Origin: Spirochaetales bacterium
Lineage (GTDB): Bacteria; Spirochaetota; Spirochaetia; SZUA-6; RPPD01
Length of the DNA: 64,000 nt
NCBI GenBank assembly: GCA_016934415.1
Contig: JAFGSW010000010.1
Coordinates: 40,415 to 104,414 of the forward strand
Reading direction: 5' to 3'
Positions 16,864 through 24,755 of this stretch are shown here, piece after piece. Each line of letters begins with the position of its first letter. The first letter of the stretch is position 1. The notes beneath the pieces are model-generated. The model was given only the letters and a program-made list of their open reading frames with translations, did no database searches and was not told the DNA's origin. The position numbers were made by a program, and so were the translations under genes.

Positions 16864-17375
16864 ACGTCTTCGGCCTGCGGGGCGCCGGGGAAATCATCCT
16901 GATCAACTGCGCCGCGTGGCTCGTCGTCCACCTGGCCGCGGCCTGGAGCTGTTCCCTCGCTCCGAGACGATGGTTCGACGCTCGGGCATTCCCCTACCGG
17001 CACCGCCGCTGGGAACGGGATGGCCGTTTCTACCAGACGGCGTTCCGCGTCAGAGCGTGGAAATCCCGCCTCCCCGACCTGGGGAAGTTCAGGAAAAAGC
17101 GCCTCGCCTCGGGAAGCCGGGAATACCTGGGAAAATTCGTCGAGGAAACCTGCCGTGCCGAGCTGACCCACTTCATCGTCATCCTCGCCGTCCCCCTCTT
17201 CGTCATCTGGAACAATTGGCTCGCCGCCGCCTGCATGGTCCCCTACGTCCTGCTCGAGAATCTCCCCTGCGTCATCGCCCAGCGGTACAACCGGGGAAGA
17301 ATCCTGCGCATCCTCGACCCGGGGCGGCATACGGACGCCCGCCCCGCCCGTACCAAGCGGAACGCGGGCGGATGA
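16860..17375 (+). CDS. crtO: Glycosyl-carotenoid acyltransferase, CrtO-like
   Basis: A 171-residue protein whose ATG overlaps the crtQ-like stop (ATGA). The characteristic CrtO signatures are all present: RRWERDGRFYQTAFRVRAWK, then LPDLGKF, EYLGKFVEETCRAELTH and NLPCVIAQRYNRGR. Two or three membrane helices (about 10-30, 100-130) match the family. In Staphylococcus CrtO esterifies the glucose of glycosyl-4,4'-diaponeurosporenoate with a fatty acid. This coupled pair therefore predicts a glycosylated, acylated apolar lipid, most likely a carotenoid. Confidence 0.88.
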   Translation: MNVFGLRGAGEIILINCAAWLVVHLAAAWSCSLAPRRWFDARAFPYRHRRWERDGRFYQTAFRVRAWKSRLPDLGKFRKKRLASGSREYLGKFVEETCRAELTHFIVILAVPLFVIWNNWLAAACMVPYVLLENLPCVIAQRYNRGRILRILDPGRHTDARPARTKRNAGG

Positions 17376-17397
17376 GGCGGCCATGGCGGCAAAAAAA

Positions 17398-17418
17398 CAC
17401 GACAGGCTCAGGACAAGC
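17398..17418. repeat. Copy of a CGACAGGCTCAGG-type dispersed repeat
   Basis: CACGACAGGCTCAGGACAAGC lies in the gap after the crtO-like gene. It matches the motif at 20726-20743 (inverse orientation) and the degenerate one at 59604-59662. Short sequences of this type are common intergenic repeats in many bacterial genomes. Confidence 0.45.
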
Positions 17419-17552
17419 GCCGCTCATGCGACGGGTCGGACGCGCGGGGAGGCACGCGCGTATTTTCTTTTCCGGTGATTGAATCTGCGGGAGATTTTTT
17501 CTATGATGGGACCGTCACCGGACGATGCATGCGGCGAGGCGTTCAGAAGGGC

Positions 17553-18491
17553 ATGAAGAAGTATGAAGAAAAAATCCTCATCAACACCACATCATGTCAG
17601 GAGCCGGGCCAGGCCGAACACGATCCGACGCAGAAACGCGTCAGCCATACGAAGGGCTTTGTTGAAATACTGAAAGTGATCGGTTCGTTCGGCCTCAAGA
17701 ACTCATTCGCCAATGTGTTCTACCGGCCTTCTCGCGAAGCGTACAGGGAACCGCGCGATCTCGAGTCTCCCGCCGCGCCCACGACATTTCAAAGCCGGGA
17801 CGGCCTGAAGCTTTCCGGCTGGCTGTTGCGACCCCGAAGCGGAAGCCGCGCCCGGGCGACGGTCGTCCATTTCCACGGCTGCTGCCACAACATGAAATTC
17901 GACGCCCATCAGGTCGATTGGCTGACCGGCGCGGGGTTCAACGTCTTTATCTTCGACTACCGGGGCTACGGGGAATCCCAGGGCGCTCCCGACCGTCACG
18001 GCATACACCAGGACGGACTGACCGCTCTCGATTACGTGCGCGGCCTGCCGGACGTTGACCCCGAGCGCATCCTGGTGTTGGGCCAAAGCCTGGGCGGATG
18101 CATCTGCCTGGCCGCTCTTTCCGACGCCGACCGGAGGGGCATCCGCGGAATCGCCGTCGACGGCACGTTCGGATCATACCGGGCCCTGGTCAATTCCAAA
18201 ATGACCGGCACGTTTTTCAGTTACCCTCTGGCGAGCCTCATCGTGTCCGACGAATTGGCCGCCATCAATGCCGTGGCCGACCTGTCGCCCATCCCCCTCT
18301 GCTTTTTTCACGGGAAACGGGACAGGGTGATCCCGATCCGGTTGGGACAACGGCTGTATGAATCCGCCGAGTCGCCCAAGGAGTTTCACATCGTCGAAGA
18401 GGGCCGGCACATGCAGACCTTCACCGTGTTCGGCGGGGAAACCAGGCCCAAGCTGATCGGGTTTTTCAACTCCTGTCTTGAAGGCCGTTGA
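17553..18491 (+). CDS. Alpha/beta hydrolase
   Basis: About 313 residues if the ATG at 17553 is used (AGAAGG just upstream); ATG 17529 and GTG 17475 are in-frame alternatives. The fold is that of BEM46-like serine hydrolases: VVHFHGCCHNM (oxyanion loop), FIFDYRGYGESQG, GQSLGG (nucleophile elbow Ser), FHGKRDRVIP (catalytic Asp) and EEGRHM (catalytic His). It lacks a clear signal peptide, so it is probably cytoplasmic. It lies between the CrtQ/CrtO pair and a pair of unknown paralogues on the same strand, and could act on an ester in the same lipid pathway. Substrate not predictable. Confidence 0.8.
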   Translation: MKKYEEKILINTTSCQEPGQAEHDPTQKRVSHTKGFVEILKVIGSFGLKNSFANVFYRPSREAYREPRDLESPAAPTTFQSRDGLKLSGWLLRPRSGSRARATVVHFHGCCHNMKFDAHQVDWLTGAGFNVFIFDYRGYGESQGAPDRHGIHQDGLTALDYVRGLPDVDPERILVLGQSLGGCICLAALSDADRRGIRGIAVDGTFGSYRALVNSKMTGTFFSYPLASLIVSDELAAINAVADLSPIPLCFFHGKRDRVIPIRLGQRLYESAESPKEFHIVEEGRHMQTFTVFGGETRPKLIGFFNSCLEGR

Positions 18492-18681
18492 AAACCCGGA
18501 TGCACGATACGATCGATGAAACCATTGACTTGCGCGTTTTCCCTGAGTAATTTTCCCTCAAGCCGGAAGGTGCCGGATACCGCCGGTCGGGAATGGCCGT
18601 TTGTTGCGGTTTTTAAATTACATAAGAATTTTTCGCTCTTGATCCGCACAGGATTAATAATGAAGTTGCGAGGAGAACCCC

Positions 18682-19683
18682 GTGGCGATTCATGAGGATG
18701 AGAGATTCATCAAACTGGTGGAAAACCTGATCGATCCCGCGGAAGTATGCGACCTGTACTTCTTTCAGCGGTTCAAGGCCCTCCTTCCCGCAACACTCTT
18801 TAAAAAAATGCTCGCCAAAACATCGAAAAAAACGCCGTACATGGGTTTCGTCATCGAGCCGTACGCCCTGTTCATGTTCTACGGATTGAAGGACGTCGCA
18901 CGGGCCCGGGCGCTTCTGCCGGATCGGTACGAGCTTATGCAAAGCGCCGTATTCGCGGACGAGGAACCCGGGTATTACCTCGGCATGGGGATATTCAACA
19001 CGAAAGCCAGCACCTTCTGGGGAACCAGGCTGGAAGTCTACCTGATCGCGAAAGACAGGGAGACCGGGCTCGTTTCCTGGATCTTCATCGACATCATCAG
19101 CGACACCGTGATCGCCCTGCCCGCGGCGGGCGTGGCCGACCGGAACACGAAACGCGCCGTCTACACCACGAGCTCCAAGGGCGATGTTTTTCTGGACATA
19201 CGCGAGGACCGGTCGGGCCGCCGGCTTCATGTGAAGGGGAACATCTCACAGGGCGTCAGGAGGGGTTTGGACCGGCCGTTGTGGGTGCTCGGGAACACCT
19301 CCATCGCCCACAGCCGGGAGCTGGCCGGCAATACGGAGGACCCATTCGCGGTGATCTTCGATCCCGCGGAATACGATACCGCGCTGGACATCCCCCTCAG
19401 CGACATCCAGGTACGGGAGAACACGCTTTTCCCCGGGCTGGCGGAACCGGAGCCGCGCAAGGTATTGTGCTTTCCCTTCGCCCAGCATTACGTCGCCGAC
19501 AGCCCGGGATGCCGCACCGTCGTCAGGAACGAACGGAACCTGGAGGAAAACTACAATCGACTGGCCGGGCTCACGGAAGTGAAGACCTTCTCGACGCGGG
19601 GCATCAAGAGGATGTTCCTCTCGACCGTCATCCTCTCGATCCTGACGGTGACGGTCCTGTTCGTTTTACTGCTGTTGAAATGA
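18682..19683 (+). CDS. Conserved hypothetical, first of a tandem paralogue pair, C-terminal membrane helix
   Basis: A 333-residue protein starting at a GTG with AGGAG 5 nt upstream. Clear similarity to the next gene: PYMGFVIEPYALF / PYMGFIVEPYGFF, the LPDxYEL block, RxETGxxSWI and FPFAQHY / FPYSQHF. Residues about 50-250 look like one alpha/beta domain; the last 22 residues are a hydrophobic tail anchor. The mid-region block (LPDRYELMQS) recalls acetoacetate-decarboxylase-like folds, but no catalytic Lys context is recognisable, so I leave the function open. It may be translationally linked with its paralogue (17-nt gap). Confidence 0.75.
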   Translation: MAIHEDERFIKLVENLIDPAEVCDLYFFQRFKALLPATLFKKMLAKTSKKTPYMGFVIEPYALFMFYGLKDVARARALLPDRYELMQSAVFADEEPGYYLGMGIFNTKASTFWGTRLEVYLIAKDRETGLVSWIFIDIISDTVIALPAAGVADRNTKRAVYTTSSKGDVFLDIREDRSGRRLHVKGNISQGVRRGLDRPLWVLGNTSIAHSRELAGNTEDPFAVIFDPAEYDTALDIPLSDIQVRENTLFPGLAEPEPRKVLCFPFAQHYVADSPGCRTVVRNERNLEENYNRLAGLTEVKTFSTRGIKRMFLSTVILSILTVTVLFVLLLLK

Positions 19684-19700
19684 AACACGGGAGAGAACGC

Positions 19701-20717
19701 ATGACGAAAGAAGAAAACAGAAGTTACATCAAGAAATCGGAGTCCCTGGTGAAGCCCCGGGACATTACGGCCATCGCCTTTCTGGGGGATTTCAACAGAT
19801 ATCTTCCGAAGAAAGTCCAGCGGAGCATCATGAGGAAGGGCGGCGGGAAGATTCCCTATATGGGATTCATCGTGGAGCCCTATGGTTTCTTCGCGGCCTT
19901 CAGAATACTGGACACGGCGGCGGCCCGGGCGATGCTGCCCGACGGATACGAGCTCGCGGACGCCTCGCTCTTCAAGAACGGGGAAAAGCACCCCCTTGCG
20001 ATCTTGAGCGCGTTTTCCACCCGCACCTCGGCGTTCATGGGAATGCGCCTCGAGTGCTACGTCATCGCCCGCAAGAGAGAGACCGGCTCGCTGTCCTGGA
20101 TCATCGTCGATTACCGGACCAACACCAACAGCCATGACCCGAAAAACGGATTCTGCGGCTACACGGGCGATCCCGCGATCCATACGACGACGCCCTACGG
20201 CGAGCTTCTGGTGGACGTGAAGGACCCGGCCGGCGGCGGCGATTTCGCCGCCCGGGCGGACCTCAACGCCGGAGTGACGGAGGAGCTGGACGAGGAGCTC
20301 TGGGTCGAGGGGAACATGTGCGTGGATTACGGCGGGGCGCTGAAGGACGAATCGTCCGTTCCCTTCTCCCTGATATTCGATCCGGTCCTGATGGAGAAAG
20401 CCGCGCGGATCCCGCCGGACAAGGTCGAGATCGAAGCCAATGCCTTCCTGAACGGAATCATCGACCCGAAACGGCCCGAAAGCGTTGCGGTGTTCCCCTA
20501 CAGCCAGCACTTCATCATCCGGCAGGACCTGAAGGATCGGCGCATCGCCCGGAAAGACGACCTGCTTCGGGAGATAAAAACCTTCCTGGACCGCGGCAAA
20601 CTGAAGACGATGTCCGGCGACGATTTGAAGAAACCGATCTTCAGGGGAATGGCCACCAGCTTCTTCGTGAACCTGGCAATCATCGTTTTCCTGATCGTCC
20701 TGCTCCTGACCCGATGA
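19701..20717 (+). CDS. Conserved hypothetical, second of a tandem paralogue pair, C-terminal membrane helix
   Basis: A 338-residue protein; the ATG at 19701 is preceded by GGGAGAG, and the similarity to the upstream paralogue begins soon after. The pair is homologous over the whole length, including the tail anchor (last 22 residues), implying an old tandem duplication and perhaps a hetero-oligomer at the membrane. The central region carries SWIIVDYRTNTNSHDP. No known catalytic motif. The operon is followed by two dispersed repeats and then converges with the CrtI-like operon. Confidence 0.75.
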   Translation: MTKEENRSYIKKSESLVKPRDITAIAFLGDFNRYLPKKVQRSIMRKGGGKIPYMGFIVEPYGFFAAFRILDTAAARAMLPDGYELADASLFKNGEKHPLAILSAFSTRTSAFMGMRLECYVIARKRETGSLSWIIVDYRTNTNSHDPKNGFCGYTGDPAIHTTTPYGELLVDVKDPAGGGDFAARADLNAGVTEELDEELWVEGNMCVDYGGALKDESSVPFSLIFDPVLMEKAARIPPDKVEIEANAFLNGIIDPKRPESVAVFPYSQHFIIRQDLKDRRIARKDDLLREIKTFLDRGKLKTMSGDDLKKPIFRGMATSFFVNLAIIVFLIVLLLTR

Positions 20718-20725
20718 GGAGTTAC

Positions 20726-20743
20726 GCTGAGCCTGCCGAAGGG
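20726..20743. repeat. Copy of the GCTGAGCCTGCCGAAGG-type dispersed repeat
   Basis: GCTGAGCCTGCCGAAGGG directly follows the paralogue gene (stop at 20717). It is the inverse of the element at 17398-17418. Confidence 0.45.
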
Positions 20744-20790
20744 CTCGGGATATACTCCGCCGAAGCGACACGCGCCTCGGGTTAACTGTA

Positions 20791-20984
20791 TCAGGCTGTT
20801 GAAAAACCGAAAGCGGTTTTTCAACAGCTTCCATAGATGTAAACTAGAAATTGCCGGAACCCAAACTGAGGATTTTTCACGCTTGTTGGGCTACTATTAC
20901 TCAATCGCAGGTATAAAAATTCGACTCCGGCAATTTCATTATCTGGTTGTTGAAAAAGGTCAACTTTTTCAACAACCAGATAAG
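20791..20984 (-). repeat. Double-hairpin repeat element, full copy A
   Basis: Left hairpin: GCTGTTGAAAAACCG (20795-20809), 4-nt loop, perfect inverse at 20814-20828. Right hairpin: ATCTGGTTGTTGAAAAAG (20941-20958), 5-nt loop, perfect inverse at 20964-20981. Between them, GAAATTGCCGG (20847-20857) and CCGGCAATTTC (20927-20937) bound a core of about 70 nt. Copy B (55803-55993) has the same parts in the opposite orientation. It lies between two convergent operons, 5 nt from the stop of the CrtI-like gene, where the hairpin could end transcription. Confidence 0.8.
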
Positions 20985-20985
20985 C

Positions 20986-22587
20986 TCACCATGACGCCCC
21001 ATTTCTCCCCATGGCCGTCGCGGCTATTCGACCCGTAAGAATGGCGATGGGGACTCCCGCCGGGCTGTAACTCCACTGGCCGGATTTGAACACGCCGGGA
21101 ACCGCCGTCTTTACCGCGGCCGTTATTCCCGTGAGGCTCGATGGCACGGGGGGCTTCCCCTCCAGGCTCCAACCGGTGATGGCCCCGTTCGCCGTATTGA
21201 ACATCCTCATCAGCGTGACCGGCGCGGCCGACTCCACGAAGAGAATTTTCCTCCCGAGCCCGGGATAGACGGAACGCTCCAGGGCGTCCAGCATGAAATC
21301 CCGCGTTTTTTCCCTCAATTCATCCAGCCGGCCGGCCCGTTCCGCCATCGCGAAAAGCCCGCCGTCGCAGAGCACGCTGATCACGAGTCCCGTCTTGCCG
21401 GGCGGGGCCAGGGAACGGTCCTTCAAGACCGGGATCGATATTTCATAGGAATTTCGTTCGCAGAAATCCCTCAACCAGTCGAGAAGCTCCCGCTGCGAAA
21501 CGCGCGGGAAATTTTTTTTCAGGTCTTCCAGCCTCGACCGGTGAAGCCCTCCGAGGCCGTCGGATCTCGGCGTGTAGATGAAATGGCCCCTCGATATCTT
21601 CGCGAAGTACCCGGGTGATTCGTCCACGCCGAGGAAGATCGTAAACGCCGATTCGCCCGGAAGGGCGGAAAGGTACCGCCGCCCTTCCCGCTCGACGGAG
21701 CGAAAGACGCGGGGCGCCAGGGACGATCCGTCGAGCCTCCGGTACAGTGAGCGAAGATCCGCGGCCCACAACAGCCTGTCATACGGATATTCTTCTCCGT
21801 GCCGGTCCACGAGCTTCCTTTCGGCGGGGAATATTTTCACGACCTCCCGTTCCTTCACAATGACGCCGCCCCCGGAAACGATTTTCTCTTCCAGGGCGCG
21901 GGGAAGCGCTCCGGTCCCGCCGAGGGGATATTGATAGTCCAGATAATTTTCGAAATACCCCAACGCGAAGCTCGCCGGGGTCCCCTTGAAGAAGTGCTGG
22001 CACACCATGTCCTTCAGCGAGGAATTGTCCGTCAGCGCGTCCAGGGCCTCTTCCACCGTCCTTTTTCTCAGGCTCGTCTTCGCGAGGGCCCGGAGAAAGG
22101 AGGGAAGCCAGGGCAGAAACTCCCGGAAAAGAAATCGCAGGTCCCGCAGGGGGTTTTTGATAAAGGGATTCGGCACGCGGTTCATCACGCTCGCGACCGA
22201 GCAGTACTCGATGATGTTCTTTTCGATTTTCCCGACGTCCTCACGGGATTCCGGGAACAGCCTTTTCAGGGACGCGATATAGTCCCGGACGGCCCCTCGG
22301 TCGTCATAGTGGACGATTTCGTCCTTGATCCCGGTCGAAACCGGCCCCTTCACCAGGGGAAGCCGGATCTTCAGGTCGTCCAGCATGGGAACGAGAATCC
22401 CCGCGTTCCCGAAAGCCCTGGGGCCGGTGTCGAAGACAAAACCTTCTTTTTGAAAGGAGCTCACGAGCCCCCCGCACCGCGACGTCTTTTCGAGGATGAG
22501 CACCTCGTGCCCGCTGCGGACGAGATAGGCGCCCGCGGTCAGGCCCGAGACGCCGCCCCCGACAATGACCATTCTCATCCCGCTCAT
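20986..22587 (-). CDS. CrtI/phytoene desaturase-like FAD-dependent oxidoreductase
   Basis: A 533-residue protein; the ATG at 22587 overlaps the SDR stop (ATGA). The N-terminus is a dinucleotide-binding motif (MVIVGGGVSGLTAGAYLV, then LILEK), followed by GGLVSSF and the FDTGP block typical of the phytoene desaturase / carotenoid isomerase / retinol saturase family. The family's C-terminal FAD motif is partly recognisable (INGTANGAITGW-like, here FNTANGAITGWSLEG). Reaction: desaturation, saturation or isomerisation of a polyene. The third gene of a SnoaL-SDR-oxidoreductase operon facing the CrtQ-CrtO side; the exact substrate is unknown. Confidence 0.8.
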   Translation of the reverse strand: MSGMRMVIVGGGVSGLTAGAYLVRSGHEVLILEKTSRCGGLVSSFQKEGFVFDTGPRAFGNAGILVPMLDDLKIRLPLVKGPVSTGIKDEIVHYDDRGAVRDYIASLKRLFPESREDVGKIEKNIIEYCSVASVMNRVPNPFIKNPLRDLRFLFREFLPWLPSFLRALAKTSLRKRTVEEALDALTDNSSLKDMVCQHFFKGTPASFALGYFENYLDYQYPLGGTGALPRALEEKIVSGGGVIVKEREVVKIFPAERKLVDRHGEEYPYDRLLWAADLRSLYRRLDGSSLAPRVFRSVEREGRRYLSALPGESAFTIFLGVDESPGYFAKISRGHFIYTPRSDGLGGLHRSRLEDLKKNFPRVSQRELLDWLRDFCERNSYEISIPVLKDRSLAPPGKTGLVISVLCDGGLFAMAERAGRLDELREKTRDFMLDALERSVYPGLGRKILFVESAAPVTLMRMFNTANGAITGWSLEGKPPVPSSLTGITAAVKTAVPGVFKSGQWSYSPAGVPIAILTGRIAATAMGRNGASW

Positions 22588-23528
22588 GGCAGTCCGCACA
22601 GTTCGAGGCTCTTCTTCCACACCGCTTCGGCCGCGGCGCGGTCCCGGGCGTGGGGCGCGGGCTTTTCAGGCGTCGTCAGGTTGAAGAACCTTCCGGAATC
22701 CCGCTCGACGTCGGCCGAGACCGAAAGATAGAGCAATGCCGCGGCCGAGACGGCGGGGTCCCCGGCGGAGGCCAGGATCAACCTCCTTTTCAGCCAGCGA
22801 TAGAACCGGCCGTTGTTTTCGCCGAGGGCGGATTTCACGTTTCCGGGATGCATGGCGTTGACGGTCACCGTGGACCCGGAAAAGTATTCGGCGAATTTCA
22901 TCATGGTGAGAAGCTGGGCGGTCTTCGCGGCGCCGTAGCTTTTCAGGCCCGTGTAGCGGCGCCTGTTCCAGTCGAGGTCGTCAAGGTGCACCCCGGCGAG
23001 CGCAAAGCGATGGCCTTCCGAATTCACGTAGAGAATCCTCGCCCTGTTTTCCCCGCGGAGCCGTTCCTTCAGCAGGTAGTTCAGGCAAAAGTGACTCAGA
23101 TGGTTCACCTGAAACACGATTTCCAGGCCGTCCGCCGAGAACCGCCTCCTCGTGTGGTAGACGCCGGAATTATGGATGAGAACGTCCATGGGCTCGGACA
23201 ACTCCAGCAACCGCCGGGCGCACTCCTTCGTCCGCTTGAGGGAGCCGAAATCGACCGGAATCGTCCTGGGACGGCGGCCGTAGCGGTTCTCCAGCTCATT
23301 TTCCAATCGTTCCGATTTTACGGGATCGCGGTTTAAGCAGACGAGATTCGCCCCCCGGGAGGCGAAAAGACGCGCCGTTTCCAGGCCGATCCCCGAGGTC
23401 GCTCCCGAAATGACGACGGTCTTGCCTTGAAGATCGCCGCCGCATTGAGCGGGAGGCTTCTTCTCGTTCCGGAGGAATTCGGCCATGTCGCGGACACTGT
23501 ATTGAAGCAGATAACGGAACAGCCCCAT
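22584..23528 (-). CDS. Short-chain dehydrogenase, retinol dehydrogenase-like
   Basis: A 314-residue classical SDR with an N-terminal extension of about 34 residues. Motifs: VVISGATSGIG (cofactor binding), HNSGVYH (NNAG equivalent), QVNHLSHF, VNSEGH (catalytic Ser) and SYGAAKTAQ (Tyr-x3-Lys). The C-terminal HPGNVKS block matches human RDH11-14 and plant protochlorophyllide reductase-like SDRs, which act on retinoids and other isoprenoids. It overlaps its neighbours on both sides (1 nt with the SnoaL-like gene, 4 nt with the CrtI-like gene), so the three products probably act together. Confidence 0.88.
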   Translation of the reverse strand: MGLFRYLLQYSVRDMAEFLRNEKKPPAQCGGDLQGKTVVISGATSGIGLETARLFASRGANLVCLNRDPVKSERLENELENRYGRRPRTIPVDFGSLKRTKECARRLLELSEPMDVLIHNSGVYHTRRRFSADGLEIVFQVNHLSHFCLNYLLKERLRGENRARILYVNSEGHRFALAGVHLDDLDWNRRRYTGLKSYGAAKTAQLLTMMKFAEYFSGSTVTVNAMHPGNVKSALGENNGRFYRWLKRRLILASAGDPAVSAAALLYLSVSADVERDSGRFFNLTTPEKPAPHARDRAAAEAVWKKSLELCGLP

Positions 23529-23968
23529 CAGCCGAACGCCTTCCGCATGAACAGGCGGTACGCTTTTCTCACGAAGGGAATGTTGTCGAGGATGTCTCCC
23601 CAGAGGTCGTAATAATCGCGCTGCTCGAGGATCTTTCCGTCCCGGAGCAGGATCCGGGTGGCCCCGAAGAGAGAGGACGCGGGATAGCTTTTAAAGGAGA
23701 TCTTCATCTCCCACTCGATGAAGATCAGGTTCCCCTCCATGACGCCGTGGCGGACCAGAAACTCGAGTTTTTTCGATCGCTTCGCCAGGCGGCGGGTCAT
23801 CGCGGAAAAGTCCTTGATGCCCCGTATTTCCTGGACGGTATCCCGGAATACGATGTCCTTGTCATAATAGGGCAGAATGTGATCCCAGGCGGGTCTGCCC
23901 GCGGATGCGTAAATGTCCTGCCACAGCGAGAGGAAATGGGGGAGATCCCTGATTCTCGATTCTTCCAT
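23528..23968 (-). CDS. SnoaL-like / nuclear transport factor 2 fold protein
   Basis: About 146 residues from the ATG at 23968. The alpha+beta cone fold is suggested by the order helix, DKDIVFRDTVQEIRGIKDF, helix, FLVRHGVMEGNLIFIEWEM, then strands ending in ILLRDGKILEQRDYYDLW, the typical C-terminal NTF2 strand. Such proteins act as small hydrolases, isomerases or binding subunits. It is the first gene of a three-gene operon with SDR and CrtI-like genes. A promoter with optimal spacing places the transcript start at the ATG, and no Shine-Dalgarno sequence is seen; an in-frame ATG further upstream is possible but lies in the promoter. Confidence 0.75.
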   Translation of the reverse strand: MEESRIRDLPHFLSLWQDIYASAGRPAWDHILPYYDKDIVFRDTVQEIRGIKDFSAMTRRLAKRSKKLEFLVRHGVMEGNLIFIEWEMKISFKSYPASSLFGATRILLRDGKILEQRDYYDLWGDILDNIPFVRKAYRLFMRKAFG

Positions 23969-23974
23969 GCATCT

Positions 23975-24003
23975 ATAATAATGGGATGAGGCGGGATGTT
24001 CAA
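23975..24003 (-). promoter_or_regulatory. Promoter of the SnoaL-SDR-CrtI-like operon
   Basis: On the minus strand, TTGAAC (24003-23998), 17 nt, then TATTAT (23980-23975). The start is predicted 6-8 nt further, at the ATG (23968). A plus-strand TATAAT (23974-23979) overlaps it, so this may be a divergent promoter. Confidence 0.55.
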
Positions 24004-24005
24004 TC

Positions 24006-24158
24006 GTGTTTGTCATCACGGCACTCTGGCTCCGGATAGGACTTAGTCTCGTCGCGGTCGCCGTTTCGGTCCATCTTCTGAGCCTCAAGACCCTGACGAA
24101 AGGCATGCTCAATCCGCCGCGGTCCCCGAACCATCCCGGCGAAAAGCCGGAACGGTGA
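24006..24158 (+). CDS. Possible 50-residue membrane protein
   Basis: A short frame from GTG 24006 to TGA 24158 encodes one hydrophobic helix (about residues 2-24, LRIGLSLVAVAVSVHLLSL) followed by a basic, Pro-rich tail. An in-frame stop at 23979 bounds it upstream. Composition is right for a small single-pass protein, with a purine-rich stretch and an overlapping TATAAT upstream, but there is no homologue that I recognise. Confidence 0.35.
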   Translation: MFVITALWLRIGLSLVAVAVSVHLLSLKTLTKGMLNPPRSPNHPGEKPER

Positions 24159-24267
24159 TCGGGGCAGACGCAATTCGCCTGAAAAGAGCGCTTTTTCACG
24201 GTCGATGTCATCCAATCCCCCTGGACGTCTTTCACCCGTGATGTTACGCTTGCGCGTTTTTCCCTTT

Positions 24268-24516
24268 TCAGGGGCTGCAACGTGACGCGCCGTAGAATCG
24301 CAAAGTCTCACGGCGCACGACGCGGAACGCCTTTTCCTTATGAATCTTTTTTTTCGCCGGCTGGATGGTTTTTTCCGATATCAGCGACATCGCTTCATTC
24401 TCTTTCAGCCGTTTCCTGAAAGAGCACAACATCCGACAGTTTTCCCGATAGCGCGGCAGCATGGCCGTCGAAAGGAAGACCGGCGATATCCCCTTTTTTC
24501 CTTTTTCAGAGTGCAT
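24268..24516 (-). CDS. Small basic protein, unknown
   Basis: An 82-residue protein preceded by a strong ribosome binding site (GAGGAGGAAAGG) just upstream of the ATG. Sequence features: a basic, helix-prone body (FRKRLKENEAMSLIS), two Cys, and the terminus RFYGASRCSP. No known domain. It is read opposite to the kinase gene, and the region between (24517-24755) has no further gene. The good start signal is the main support. Confidence 0.5.
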   Translation of the reverse strand: MHSEKGKKGISPVFLSTAMLPRYRENCRMLCSFRKRLKENEAMSLISEKTIQPAKKKIHKEKAFRVVRRETLRFYGASRCSP

Positions 24517-24755
24517 TTCCTTTCCTCCTCACTGAATTCTCCCCGAGCTTGCGTTGTGAGTCAATGGGATGCCATTCCATTTTTCAGTGAAACCACGGAC
24601 GGCCGGTGTACGAGTTGGAGAAAAATCCATTGAATTCCATCGCTCATCCGTTATAAAATAATCAGTTCTCGAATTACTCGAGCGGGGAGAATCCCATTAA
24701 AGACAAGATTCCTGTTAAAAAAGAATCTCTCCAAAGCCTGTCCTCCCGTCTTTCC

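Noticed and set aside
19551..20834. A long minus-strand frame across the second tandem paralogue.
   Set aside because: The plus-strand protein is supported by homology to its neighbour along its full length; the antisense product matches nothing.
24000..24311. A minus-strand 103-codon frame upstream of the SnoaL-like operon.
   Set aside because: It has no ribosome binding site, overlaps the well-supported start of the small basic protein region, and has a low-complexity charged composition.
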